The translations under genes were made by a program, and so were the position numbers. Below the pieces are notes generated by a model that saw only the letters and a list, made by a program, of their open reading frames with translations, ran no database searches and was not told where the DNA came from. Of a DNA stretch of 64,000 nucleotides, positions 35,715-45,243 are shown piece after piece. This DNA comes from CAVYUC01 sp963783085. Lineage in GTDB: Bacteria > Bacteroidota > Bacteroidia > Bacteroidales > Prolixibacteraceae. Location: contig CAWAMJ010000002.1 in assembly GCA_963783085.1 (NCBI GenBank), forward strand, positions 558,001 to 622,000, written 5' to 3'. Each line of letters starts with the position of its first letter. Position 1 is the stretch's first letter.

Positions 35715-37885
35715 ATGATGAAATTGCTGCCCTTATTTGTCCTTTTTATAGTGATCAGTTTATCTGTCTATTCTGCTGATAAAAAGGTAAAACTTATTTA
35801 TACCGGCGAATCTCCGGTGGTGAAATATGGAGTGAACCGATTGAGTAATCACCTCGAAAATGCCGGCATTACCGTTATAACAAAACAACAGCAGTAAAAA
35901 CGATTTCGAAATTCGAATTTTAACTTCCGGCGAAAAATTCAAATCCGGAACTTCAGAAATTGTATTCTGATAATAATACGGGAATTGAATCGAATGGATA
36001 TAAATTAATTTTAGGTCAGCGTTCCGTAAATATCATCAGTAAAAACGACAAAGGTTGTTTGTACGGGATTATGGACTTGATTGAACAACTTGGAAATGAA
36101 TGTGATTTTACAACCCTGGAAGAAAAGCAGGTAAACCCTGCACTGTCGTTCCGTGCAATAAAATTTAACCTGCCATGGTCGCCTTACCGGCCGGGACCTG
36201 CAACTGAAATACACATTGAAACCTGCCGCGATTTAAACTTCTGGGAAGCATTTCTCGATATGATGGTGAAAAACCGTTTTAATGCATTGACACTTTGGAA
36301 TACCCATCCTTTTCCATTTATGATAAGGACTGAAAATTTTCCAAAAGCAACTCCATTTAACGATGCCGAACTGGAGGAATGGAAAACTTTTTGGAAATCA
36401 CTGTTCAAAATGGCAAAAGAACGCGGCATTGAAACTTACCTGGTCAACTGGAACATTGTGGTCTCACCCGAATTTGCAGAAAATTACGGTGCAGAAATTC
36501 ATGACGACCGGTCGGAACTGGTTAAAAAATATACCCGCGAATCGGTAACTCAGGTAATTAATGAATACCCGAATCTCACCGGACTGGGCGTTACCCTGGC
36601 CGACTGGATGGGTAACTGGGGTGAAAACAAAATGACGCCAAAAGAAAGGGAAGACTGGATTGAGCAAACATTTGTGGAAGGGATGAAACAAGCCAACCGG
36701 AAAATAAAGTTCATTCACAGGGCGGTGCTTGCCGGCGATCCAAAAGAAATGCAACGGGTAATCGACAATGCCGGTTTACCTGACAAAACAATTGTGGAAG
36801 TGAAATTTAACTGGTCGCACGGGCACTCCACACCCAACCTTGCAATTACCCATGCCAACGATGAAGGAACAATTATGAGCGATCTGTGGGAACCAAAACC
36901 GGATAATTATTTTATCGCGTGGACTATCCGGAACGAGGACTTTTTTGTGCTGCGCTGGGGTGAACCCGATTTTATCCGCAATCACATCGCAACCAACAAC
37001 CACGATTATGTGGATGGTTATTTTGTAGGTTCCGAAGGATACATCCCTGCAAAAGATTATTCTCAAATTCCCGGCCCTGAAAAAACATGGAATTATGCAT
37101 TCGAAAAACAGTGGATGTTCTACCATCTGTGGGGCAGGTTGCTTTACAATCCGGATGCTTCGGACAAAACACTGGCCAAAGAAATTACAAACCGGTATAA
37201 AAATATCAATCCGGAAAGCCTGTTAAAAGCCTATTCACTTGCATCGCAGGTGCCGTTGGAAATCGCATCGTTTTATAAGGGAACCTGGGATTTTACACTG
37301 TACAGCGAAGGATTCCTGGCGCCGTGGCAAAATGGTTTCGATGACAAAAAATCGCCGTTCATTTCCATTGAAGAATTCATCAAACATGAAACACTCGAAC
37401 CCGCTTATTTAAGTATCAGCGAATATTGTAAACTTAAAAATGAAGGTCAACCGATTGCTGATACATATACCACTCCGCCGGAACTGGCGCTGAAAGTAAA
37501 TGAAAACTGCACCAATGCACTGGCCATTATTGAAAAACTGCGCTTACCGGGCAATTCCCCAACATTGGATTCGGAACTGGATGATTTGGCAACCTGGTGC
37601 CAGCTTGGCTATTATTTTGCTGACAAACTGGAAGCAGGTGTTGCCCTTGAAATGTACAATCTTACAGGAAACCGCCAGCATAAACAGCAGGCCATTGAAT
37701 TTGCAGAAAAGGGATTTACCCATTGGAAAAATGTTGTTGCGTTAACTGCCGGTCGATACAAGTCAATGCCTTATGTAAGCTTTGGTCACCATGAACCCCG
37801 CTGGCCGGATTTCGATAACTTTCACTGGTCGGAATTCCTGGATGATGTTAAAGCAGATATCGATTACATAAAAAATCAAAACTAA
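35715..37885 (+). pseudogene. GH67-like exported glycoside hydrolase, two frame breaks
   Basis: About 720 codons. A Sec signal peptide (MMKLLPLFVLFIVISLSVYSA) and an N-terminal GH67-type domain precede a TIM-barrel-like catalytic region (SFRAIKFNLPWSPYRPG, LTLWNTHPFPF, LTGLGVTLADWMG) and a helical C-terminal part, resembling alpha-glucuronidase-family enzymes. The first frame stops at 35897. The middle piece (NNSSKNDFEIRILTSGEKFK) lies one frame over, and the long rest (from about 35924) another frame over, so two extra bases, near 35890 and 35945, must be assumed. The substrate is uncertain. Confidence 0.78.
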
Positions 37886-37888
37886 ATC

Positions 37889-38923
37889 ATGAAAAAAAAT
37901 TTATTGCTCCTTTCGTTGATTTCAGCTATTTGGGTAAGCTGCTCAGTACCCTCTCCAAACGGATGTTTCCCCGAAGACAAACTGCCGGATTATATTACAC
38001 CGCTCACTGATTTTGGACAACGTTCTGAATGGTCGCTGGATGGCACAAAAGTATTTTTTGTTGACAGCGCCGGTGGCGATGCCTGGATGGTGGATATCAA
38101 AACAAAAAAGCCGGTAAAAATTACAAAACCTGAATATCGGCCGGAAGGGCACGGATACTACCGGATAGTAATGATGGCAAACGGTGATTTGCTGCTCACC
38201 TGTGGCCCTGAGCGACACACCCTTTATTTTCAGGTACTGGATAAAAGCCTGAAAAATCCGCCGGTAACTATTGATGAACCGGTGGATGAAGGTCCTGCTG
38301 TTTCGCGTAAGAACATGAAAATTGCCTGGACACCCCATCAAAAAGAAATATGGATAGCCGACATTGTTTATGAAAACAATGTTCCTGCGTTCAAAAACAA
38401 AAAGAAAATCGTGGACAATACCAATGTGGTTGTGGATGGTGTAAAATACGAAGACATTCTCGAACCGCAGAATTTCAGGCCGCCGGAGGAGAACGAACTG
38501 ATTTGGTCGCAATATGGGAACGACGAACGCGGAGTTTTTACAAGCGAAACAATGGGCGTAAATTTGCAAACCGGCAAATTCGTCAACTACTCGAAAGCAC
38601 CCGGGCAATACGACGAGCCGGAAGGAATTTTCCCTGATGGAGAATATACACTGATCGAATGTGACCGGCACGAACGAAAAGGGACAAGCCATATCGATAT
38701 TTACAAACTGAAACTCGATGGTACCGGCAAAAATTTCGAACGGCTCACTTATTTCAGCAATGTGGAAGGTTACCGCTCTTCAAACCCTGTTGTGCGCGAT
38801 GACGGTAAAATGATGGCATTCCAGGCATCGGTTTCAGGATCGGCTGCGGGTGCAGGTTGCGGGATTTACCTGTTCGATTTCGAAAAATTCAATCGCGAAA
38901 AGAACTTACCCTCCGAAAATTAA
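37889..38923 (+). CDS. TolB-like propeller lipoprotein
   Basis: A 344-residue exported lipoprotein: signal peptide with a VSC lipobox at about residue 18, then repeats of the TolB/WD40-like propeller type (RSEWSLDGTKVFFVDS, GPAVSRKNMKIAWTP, EGIFPDGEYTLIECDRHERKG, NPVVRDDGKMMAFQAS). It probably binds or senses sugar or peptide ligands at the envelope; no enzyme motif is seen. It starts three bases after the GH67-like gene, so the two form one operon. Confidence 0.82.
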   Translation: MKKNLLLLSLISAIWVSCSVPSPNGCFPEDKLPDYITPLTDFGQRSEWSLDGTKVFFVDSAGGDAWMVDIKTKKPVKITKPEYRPEGHGYYRIVMMANGDLLLTCGPERHTLYFQVLDKSLKNPPVTIDEPVDEGPAVSRKNMKIAWTPHQKEIWIADIVYENNVPAFKNKKKIVDNTNVVVDGVKYEDILEPQNFRPPEENELIWSQYGNDERGVFTSETMGVNLQTGKFVNYSKAPGQYDEPEGIFPDGEYTLIECDRHERKGTSHIDIYKLKLDGTGKNFERLTYFSNVEGYRSSNPVVRDDGKMMAFQASVSGSAAGAGCGIYLFDFEKFNREKNLPSEN

Positions 38924-38927
38924 TTTT

Positions 38928-38935
38928 TAGCTTTG
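38928..38935 (+). promoter_or_regulatory. TAnnTTTG -7 box upstream of rarA
   Basis: TAGCTTTG, an exact consensus match, 35 bases before the rarA ATG. No clear -33 TTTG is present. Confidence 0.35.
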
Positions 38936-38969
38936 ACTTTTAATTGAACAGAAACTGAAGGAGAAAAAA

Positions 38970-40241
38970 ATGAGTAACCAGCCGCTGGCAGAACGATTGC
39001 GCCCGAAAACCCTGGAGGATTACATCGGGCAGGAACATTTGGTGGGGAAAAATGCGGTGTTGCGAAAAATGATTGAATCGGGCAACCTGTCGTCACTGAT
39101 TTTATGGGGCCCCCCGGGAGTCGGAAAAACCACACTGGCGAGGATTATCGCCAATACACTGGAACGGCCGTTTCACAGTTTAAGCGCTATTAATTCGGGA
39201 GTAAAGGATATCCGCGAAGTAATTGAAAAAGCAAGAAAGCAACAGTTCTTTAACCGTCCTAATCCAATACTGTTTATCGACGAAATTCACCGGTTCAGCA
39301 AATCTCAGCAGGACTCGCTGCTGGGCGCTGTGGAAGACGGAACAATAACACTAATTGGCGCTACAACCGAAAACCCGTCGTTTGAGGTCATCTCCCCGCT
39401 CCTTTCACGTTGTCAGGTGTATATTCTGAAATCTCTCGATAAAAAGGATTTATTGAAGATAGTTGATTTGGCATTAACAAAAGACACTGAACTGAAATCA
39501 AAAAAAATTAAAGTTAAGGAGGATCAGGCGCTGTTACGTTATTCCGGTGGCGATGCCCGAAAATTGTTGAATGTGCTGGAACTGGTTGCGATTTCCGAAG
39601 AAGGTGAAAAAATTGAAATTACAAACGAAAAAGTAACTGATCGCCTGCAGAAGAACCTGGCTCTTTACGATAAAAAAGGCGAAATGCACTACGACATCAT
39701 TTCGGCTTTTATCAAAAGTGTAAGGGGCAGCGATCCCGATGCCGCGGTATATTGGCTCGCACGAATGATTGAAGGTGGCGAAGATGTGAAATTTATTGCC
39801 CGGCGACTGCTGATTCTGGCTGCTGAAGATATTGGTCTTGCCAATCCAAATGCACTTCTGCTCGCACAGGGAACTTTTGATGCAGTGCACCAGATTGGAT
39901 ATCCCGAAGCACGGATTATTCTTTCGGAATGCACCATATATCTTGCTACTTCACCTAAAAGCAATTCGGCTTATATGGCCATTGATGAGGCGCTGGCGTT
40001 GGTAAAAAAAACAGGTGATTTACCAGTTCCGCTTAATATTCGAAATGCTCCAACCAAACTGATGAAAGAAATTGGTTACGGAAAAGACTACAAATACGCC
40101 CACTCGTATGAAGGCAATTTTGCCGTGCAGGATTTCCTTCCGGAAGAGATAAAAAAACAACGGCTTTATCATCCGCAAAACAATCAACAGGAACAGAAAA
40201 TTCTGGAACGGCTGAAAATGTGGTGGGGGAAAAGATTTTAA
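38970..40241 (+). CDS. rarA: Replication-associated recombination protein A (AAA+ ATPase)
   Basis: A 423-residue RarA/MgsA clamp-loader-like ATPase acting at stalled replication forks. It has Walker A GPPGVGKTT (47-55), Walker B in ILFIDEIHRF, sensor 1 in LIGATTENPSF and the MgsA C-terminal domain (SDPDAAVYWLARMIEGGED, AAEDIGLANP). It follows the lipoprotein gene by 46 bases and has its own promoter candidate. Length is typical. Confidence 0.95.
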   Translation: MSNQPLAERLRPKTLEDYIGQEHLVGKNAVLRKMIESGNLSSLILWGPPGVGKTTLARIIANTLERPFHSLSAINSGVKDIREVIEKARKQQFFNRPNPILFIDEIHRFSKSQQDSLLGAVEDGTITLIGATTENPSFEVISPLLSRCQVYILKSLDKKDLLKIVDLALTKDTELKSKKIKVKEDQALLRYSGGDARKLLNVLELVAISEEGEKIEITNEKVTDRLQKNLALYDKKGEMHYDIISAFIKSVRGSDPDAAVYWLARMIEGGEDVKFIARRLLILAAEDIGLANPNALLLAQGTFDAVHQIGYPEARIILSECTIYLATSPKSNSAYMAIDEALALVKKTGDLPVPLNIRNAPTKLMKEIGYGKDYKYAHSYEGNFAVQDFLPEEIKKQRLYHPQNNQQEQKILERLKMWWGKRF

Positions 40242-40453
40242 TAGCCAGTTCGAATTGAAGATACGAGATGAATCGTGATCTTACCCAATCCGGGGCAACA
40301 TGTTTATTATTTTGAATTTGCCTTCTCTTTTAAAATGCTGCACCCATAAAAAATCACCGGATGAAATAAATTCAACCGATGATTCTCTGTTCGGGATTGA
40401 GGCTTTTAGCTTCATCCTTTTGAAAGCCGGAAGCCGGGGAACCCGCAGCTATT

Positions 40454-41458
40454 TTAAACTAAAATATTTTTACAATATTCCACACATTTTTTCACTTCCT
40501 GCTGAGCAGTTGAATCTTCCGGAACCGGATATTCCAGTTCAATATCGAAGTAGATAGGCCAGTTTTTGTCCTGAACCAGCTTCAGCATGTCAGCAATCGG
40601 TGTATCACCTTGTCCCCAAGGCATGTTGGTATTGGGCGGATTGCCGTTTTTACCGGTTTTATCTTTTGTATGAATACTGAAAATCCGGTCGTGCAGTTTC
40701 TCAATGATTTGATTCGGATGATTGCCGGTTGCGCCAAAATAATGGCCGGCATCAAAATTCAGCATATTATTAGGTGAATAAGCCAGGAATTTTTCGAAGC
40801 TGAAACTTGGATCGCCGGGCTGTAAATGATTGTGGTAAATGGCATACATGTTATGTTTTTCAGCAAATTTTCCCAAACGCTGGCAGGCTTCTTCGCCAAT
40901 TTCATTTGTAATTCCCTTTGCGCCCAAAACTTTGGCAGCTTTAAAAGCATAATCAATTTCTTCGTCGCTCCAGTCGGCAGGCGCAAACTTCACAATGTGA
41001 ATGCCTACACCGGCTTTATCGTACATTTTGCGCAGTTTTTTGTATTTATCCATCGAAACCGACAAGCGCCAGTTGCGTTGCTTTTCCTGCGCAATTTCTG
41101 CTTTTTTTCGATAATCTTCACGTTCCGCATCTGAAAGTGTTGCACCTCTTGGCGGACGTGGCGGTGAAGGTGGGAGCCCTGCATATTCTTCTGCCACGTT
41201 CCCCATCAACTCGATTGAACTGATCCCTGCATCCACACAATAATTTAAAATATCTTCGGCGCTACTTGGCATGCTTCGCCAACTGTATGTAATGGCGCCA
41301 ACTTGCACGCCGCCAAATTTTGAATCCGGTTTTTTGGCTGCAGACATCACGCTACCAAAAACCGAAGGTGTGAATGAAAGCGCGGCGGCCGCTGTTGCGG
41401 CAGATCCAATAAACTTCCGGCGCGAAATGCCGGTGCCTGAATTTAATTTTTTATCCAT
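40454..41458 (-). CDS. Tat-exported sugar phosphate isomerase/epimerase-like protein
   Basis: A 334-residue TIM-barrel protein of the xylose-isomerase-like (AP endonuclease 2) family. An N-terminal Tat signal (SRRKFIGSAATAAAALSF) precedes the barrel. Conserved metal-site blocks are YHNHLQPGDP, LNFDAGHYFG, IFSIHTKDKT and YFDIELEYP. Such proteins are common near Bacteroidota glycoside hydrolases; the sugar is unknown. It converges on rarA. Confidence 0.88.
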   Translation of the reverse strand: MDKKLNSGTGISRRKFIGSAATAAAALSFTPSVFGSVMSAAKKPDSKFGGVQVGAITYSWRSMPSSAEDILNYCVDAGISSIELMGNVAEEYAGLPPSPPRPPRGATLSDAEREDYRKKAEIAQEKQRNWRLSVSMDKYKKLRKMYDKAGVGIHIVKFAPADWSDEEIDYAFKAAKVLGAKGITNEIGEEACQRLGKFAEKHNMYAIYHNHLQPGDPSFSFEKFLAYSPNNMLNFDAGHYFGATGNHPNQIIEKLHDRIFSIHTKDKTGKNGNPPNTNMPWGQGDTPIADMLKLVQDKNWPIYFDIELEYPVPEDSTAQQEVKKCVEYCKNILV

Positions 41459-41580
41459 AATTTTTGAATTGTTGATTTAAGCGGATTAAAAATAGCGGTT
41501 TTATTTGGAAATGTGGGCGCCGCGATGAAAAAGTAAGTTAATACTATGAATTTCTTTTTTGACATCCCGCTGGAAGGCAC

Positions 41581-41609
41581 AAAAAAACCGGCCTGATAAA
41601 AGCCGGTTT
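41581..41609 (-). terminator. Intrinsic terminator ending the ribosomal supercluster
   Basis: Inverted repeat AAACCGGC/GCCGGTTT with a 9-base loop, and on the minus strand a T run. It lies 21 bases after the rplQ stop. Confidence 0.9.
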
Positions 41610-41629
41610 ATTTGTATAATGAAGTTAAA

Positions 41630-42295
41630 CTATTTTTCTTCTTTCGATTCACCTTCCGAAGACTTATCATCTTCTTTTTCTTCTTTGGTCTTCTTTTCTT
41701 TCAGATCTTCGGCCGGTTTTGCTTCAGCTTCTGCAACCGGCGTTTTCTTTTCTTCAGCAGCTTTTTCGGCTGTTGAAGCTTCCGGTTTTTCTACTTTTTT
41801 CTCCTCTTTCGTCGCTTCTGCTTTTGGCTTTTCGGTTTTCGCGGTTGTTGCGGTAGTTTCCGATTTTTTGCTGCCAGCCCGGCGCGAACGTCGGCGTTTT
41901 GGTTTTGCAGCTTCTTCTTTTGCCGCCAGCATTGCTTCATTGTAATCCACCAGTTCGATGATACACATTTCTGCGTTATCGCCCAAACGATTACCGGTGC
42001 GCAAAATACGAGTGTAGCCGCCCGGACGTTCCATCACCTTTTCTGCTACATCCCTGAACAATTCAGAAACGGCATTTTTATCCTGCAGATAGCTAAATAC
42101 AACCCTTCGCGAGTGAGTTGTATCGTTTTTTGCTTTTGTAATCAGCGGCTCCACATATGTACGCAATGCTTTTGCTTTCGCAAGAGTGGTAGTAATTCTC
42201 TTATGTTCGATGAGAGAACTGGCCATATTTGATAGCAATGCTTTGCGGTGTGCGCTGGTACGGCTTAAATGATTAAAATTCTTATTGTGTCTCAT
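41630..42295 (-). CDS. rplQ: Ribosomal protein L17 with long acidic/basic tail
   Basis: A 221-residue 50S protein near the tunnel exit. The first about 125 residues (MRHNKNFNHLSRTSAHRKALLSNM to the ELVDYNEA block) are a normal L17. The remaining about 95 residues are low-complexity, rich in Lys, Glu, Ala and Pro, and extend well beyond the usual 115-130 residue length. Tails of this kind occur in Bacteroidota. It is the last gene of the alpha operon, five bases after rpoA. Confidence 0.96.
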   Translation of the reverse strand: MRHNKNFNHLSRTSAHRKALLSNMASSLIEHKRITTTLAKAKALRTYVEPLITKAKNDTTHSRRVVFSYLQDKNAVSELFRDVAEKVMERPGGYTRILRTGNRLGDNAEMCIIELVDYNEAMLAAKEEAAKPKRRRSRRAGSKKSETTATTAKTEKPKAEATKEEKKVEKPEASTAEKAAEEKKTPVAEAEAKPAEDLKEKKTKEEKEDDKSSEGESKEEK

Positions 42296-42300
42296 TGCCT

Positions 42301-43293
42301 TTATTCCTTATCCAGTTTATACTTTGAAATATCCATTCCAAAACTCAATCCCATATTATCGAGAAGGTCGTCGAGCTCGGTAAGGGATTTCTTGCCGAAA
42401 TTCCTGAATTTCAGCAAATCGTTGCGGTTGTATGTTACCAAATCGCCAAGTGTGTCTACATCGGCAGCTTTCAAACAGTTCAACGCCCTTACTGAAAGAT
42501 CTAAATCGACCAGTTTTGTTTTAAGAAGTTGGCGCATATGCAGCACTTCTTCATCAAATTCTTCGTTTGCAAATTTCTCGTCGGTATCGAGCGTGATTTT
42601 TTCGTCGGAGAAAAGCATGAAATGATAAATCAGAATTTTTGCTGCCTCTTTCAGCGCATCTTTCGGTTGAATCGAACCATCGGTTGTGATATCGAGAATC
42701 AGCTTTTCATAGTCTGTTTTCTGTTCAACACGATAATTTTCAACTGCATATTTAACCCTTCTTATCGGAGTATAAATGGAGTCGATAGGAATAATTCCGA
42801 ATTCAGAATCTACCGGTTTATTTTCCGAAGCCGGCACATAACCGCGGCCTTTGCTAATATTCAGTTCCATCTGAATCTTAACATCGGGTTCCATGCGGCA
42901 AATCACCAGTTCGGGGTTTAATACCCTGAAACCAGTCATAAATTTATTGATATCACCAGCTTTAAATTCTTCCTGTCCGGAAATTGAAACCGTAACTTTT
43001 TCGTTGTCGAAATCTTCCACCTCATTTTTAAACCGAATCTGTTTCAGGTTGAGGATGATATCAGTTACGTCTTCGATAACCCCTTTAATCGTAGAAAATT
43101 CATGGTCGACACCTTCGATTTTAACAGTAGTAATTGCATATCCTTCCAACGATGATAACAGAATCCGACGCAATGCATTACCCATTGTAATACCATATCC
43201 TGGTTCCAACGGACGAAATTCAAATTTTCCGAATTTATCATCGGATTCTAACATTATCACCTTGTCAGGCTTTTGGAATGCTAATATTGCCAT
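42301..43293 (-). CDS. rpoA: RNA polymerase alpha subunit
   Basis: A 330-residue alpha subunit. The N-terminal dimerisation and assembly domain (about 1-230) holds GYGITMGNALRRILLSSLEGYAIT. The C-terminal DNA and activator-contact domain (about 255-330) has the paired helix-hairpin-helix motifs VRALNCLKAADVDTLGDLV and FRNFGKKSLTELDDLL. Gene order rpsD-rpoA-rplQ is the standard alpha operon. Confidence 0.98.
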   Translation of the reverse strand: MAILAFQKPDKVIMLESDDKFGKFEFRPLEPGYGITMGNALRRILLSSLEGYAITTVKIEGVDHEFSTIKGVIEDVTDIILNLKQIRFKNEVEDFDNEKVTVSISGQEEFKAGDINKFMTGFRVLNPELVICRMEPDVKIQMELNISKGRGYVPASENKPVDSEFGIIPIDSIYTPIRRVKYAVENYRVEQKTDYEKLILDITTDGSIQPKDALKEAAKILIYHFMLFSDEKITLDTDEKFANEEFDEEVLHMRQLLKTKLVDLDLSVRALNCLKAADVDTLGDLVTYNRNDLLKFRNFGKKSLTELDDLLDNMGLSFGMDISKYKLDKE

Positions 43294-43312
43294 AATAACC
43301 TTAGTAAATTTT

Positions 43313-43921
43313 TTATTTTGAATACAACTCTACGATAAGTTGTTCTTTGATGTTTTCAGGTATTTCTTCGCGTTCAGGGCGGTTCAGGAATTTTCCGGCC
43401 ATTTTATCGCCGTCCCATTCCAGCCATTCGTAACGTGAACCCCGGCGCGAATGCAATGAGTCTGTAATTTCTTCCATCGATTTCGATTTTTCCCTTACGG
43501 CAACAATATCGCCTGGTTTTACCAGGAACGACGGAATATTTACCACTTGTCCGTTAATTGTAATATGTTTGTGAGTAACAAACTGACGAGCTGCAGCCCG
43601 TGTTTTTGCAATACCTAACCTGAAAACTACATTGTCGAGCCGCGATTCAAGCAACTGCAACAATACTTCGCCGGTCACTCCCTTGGCAGATGTTGCCTTT
43701 TCGAAGAGGTTGCGAAATTGTTTTTCCAACACACCGTAGGTATATTTTGCTTTTTGTTTTTCTTTTAACTGCTGCCCGTATTCGGATTTTTTTCTCCTTT
43801 TGGAAGCCATTCCGTGCATTCCCGGAGGATAGTTTTTATGTTCAAAAACTTTATCTGGGCCGAAAATTGGTTCACCGAATTTACGGGCAATTTTAGATTT
43901 TGGTCCTCTGTATCTAGCCAT
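43313..43921 (-). CDS. rpsD: Ribosomal protein S4
   Basis: A 202-residue primary 16S-binding protein with an S4 domain (RLDNVVFRLGIAKTRAAARQFVTHKHITING, about 95-125). The N-terminal region lacks the four zinc-binding cysteines present in some bacteria. In gammaproteobacteria S4 represses the alpha operon; no such site was found here. Confidence 0.98.
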   Translation of the reverse strand: MARYRGPKSKIARKFGEPIFGPDKVFEHKNYPPGMHGMASKRRKKSEYGQQLKEKQKAKYTYGVLEKQFRNLFEKATSAKGVTGEVLLQLLESRLDNVVFRLGIAKTRAAARQFVTHKHITINGQVVNIPSFLVKPGDIVAVREKSKSMEEITDSLHSRRGSRYEWLEWDGDKMAGKFLNRPEREEIPENIKEQLIVELYSK

Positions 43922-43940
43922 TACCTTTTTGTTTTAAAAA

Positions 43941-44330
43941 TTAAACACGCCTTCTTTTCGACGGCCTGCATCCATTATGCGGAAGCGGAGTAACATCTAC
44001 AATTTCAGTCACCTGCAATCCAATAGTTGACAGCGCCCTAATTGCTGATTCTCGTCCGTTGCCCGGTCCTTTAACAAAAACTTTCACTTTTCGCAGTCCC
44101 AGGTCATAAGCTGTTTTCGCACATTCCTGTGAGGCTACCTGTGCAGCATAAGGTGTGTTCTTTTTTGAACCACGAAATCCTTTTTTACCGGCCGACGACC
44201 AGGAGATAACTTCTCCGTTCATGTTCGTCAGCGTAACAATAATGTTATTAAAAGAGGAGTGTACATGCGCCATTCCATTGGCTTCCACGTTAACAACCCT
44301 TTTTCTGCTTGCTCCTGTCTTTTTTGCCAT
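43941..44330 (-). CDS. rpsK: Ribosomal protein S11
   Basis: A 129-residue 30S platform protein near the 3' end of 16S rRNA, with HVHSSFNNIIVTLTNMNG, GFRGSKKNTPYAAQ and the basic terminus HNGCRPSKRRRV. It follows rpsM by 12 bases. Confidence 0.98.
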   Translation of the reverse strand: MAKKTGASRKRVVNVEANGMAHVHSSFNNIIVTLTNMNGEVISWSSAGKKGFRGSKKNTPYAAQVASQECAKTAYDLGLRKVKVFVKGPGNGRESAIRALSTIGLQVTEIVDVTPLPHNGCRPSKRRRV

Positions 44331-44342
44331 AATTCAAATTCC

Positions 44343-44720
44343 TTATTTAGTGGCCATTTTTTTATTGGCAACAGTTTTACGCTTTCCTTTACGTGTACGG
44401 GCATTGTTCTTGGTACTTTGTCCCCTGACCGGAAGACCGATACGATGACGGATTCCACGGTAACAACCAATGTCCATCAAACGTTTAATACTCATCTGAA
44501 CTTCTGAACGCAATTCGCCTTCAACTTTGAAATTGTCGCCGATTACTTTACGGATAGCTGCAAACTGATCGTCGCTCCAATCTTTCACTTTAATATCTCT
44601 GTCGACGCCTGCTTTGCCAAGAATCGTGTTTGCCCTGCTGCGGCCTATGCCATAAACGTATGTGAGGGCAATCTCACCTCTTTTATTATCTGGAATATCA
44701 ACACCTACTATTCGTGCCAT
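44343..44720 (-). CDS. rpsM: Ribosomal protein S13
   Basis: A 125-residue 30S head protein bridging to 50S, with the helix-two-turn-helix core (YVYGIGRSRANTILGKAG) and the basic tail KNNARTRKGKRKTVANKK that reaches tRNA. It is the first large gene of the alpha-operon part, 24 bases after rpmJ. Confidence 0.98.
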   Translation of the reverse strand: MARIVGVDIPDNKRGEIALTYVYGIGRSRANTILGKAGVDRDIKVKDWSDDQFAAIRKVIGDNFKVEGELRSEVQMSIKRLMDIGCYRGIRHRIGLPVRGQSTKNNARTRKGKRKTVANKKMATK

Positions 44721-44744
44721 TTCATTATTTTTATCAGATTAACC

Positions 44745-44861
44745 TTACCCCTGACGTTGTTTGAATTTGGGATTCTTTTTATTAATCACATATAAGCGAC
44801 CTTTCCTGCGTACAATTTTGCAGTCGGAACTGCGCTTTTTTACCGAAACTCGAGTTTTCAT
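44745..44861 (-). CDS. rpmJ: Ribosomal protein L36
   Basis: A 38-residue 50S protein, read directly from the minus strand: MKTRVSVKKRSSDCKIV through KKNPKFKQRQG. The C-terminal zinc ligands common in L36 are missing: only one Cys (residue 14) remains, with Lys and Gln at the others, so this is the zinc-free form. It lies 14 bases after infA. Confidence 0.95.
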   Translation of the reverse strand: MKTRVSVKKRSSDCKIVRRKGRLYVINKKNPKFKQRQG

Positions 44862-44875
44862 TATTCAATAATTCT

Positions 44876-45097
44876 TTAGTTTTTATATCTGAATGTAATT
44901 CTTCCTTTAGTTAAATCGTAAGGTGACATTTCGACCTTCACTTTGTCGCCGGGTAAAATTTTGATGTAATGCATCCGCATTTTACCCGAGATGTGGGCCG
45001 TAATTACGTGCCCGTTTTCCAATTCAACCCGAAACATTGCATTTGACAATGCTTCTACAATTGTTCCATCTTGTTCAATAGAAGGCTGTTTTGCCAT
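44876..45097 (-). CDS. infA: Translation initiation factor IF-1
   Basis: A 73-residue OB-fold factor that sits in the ribosomal A site during initiation. MAKQPSIEQDGTIVEALSNAMFRV and the terminal PYDLTKGRITFRYK are diagnostic. It lies between secY (146 bases upstream) and rpmJ. Confidence 0.98.
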   Translation of the reverse strand: MAKQPSIEQDGTIVEALSNAMFRVELENGHVITAHISGKMRMHYIKILPGDKVKVEMSPYDLTKGRITFRYKN

Positions 45098-45243
45098 AAA
45101 ATTCCAATTTTTCCCTTTTTTATCCTAAAGTTAGTTTGCCGTTTTTCTTTTTATACTTTTATTTTAAGCGCTACAAAGATAACAGCTATTTTCCACTCAG
45201 TAACAATAAATTAAAAATTCACTCGCAATGTCCAGTGCATCCA

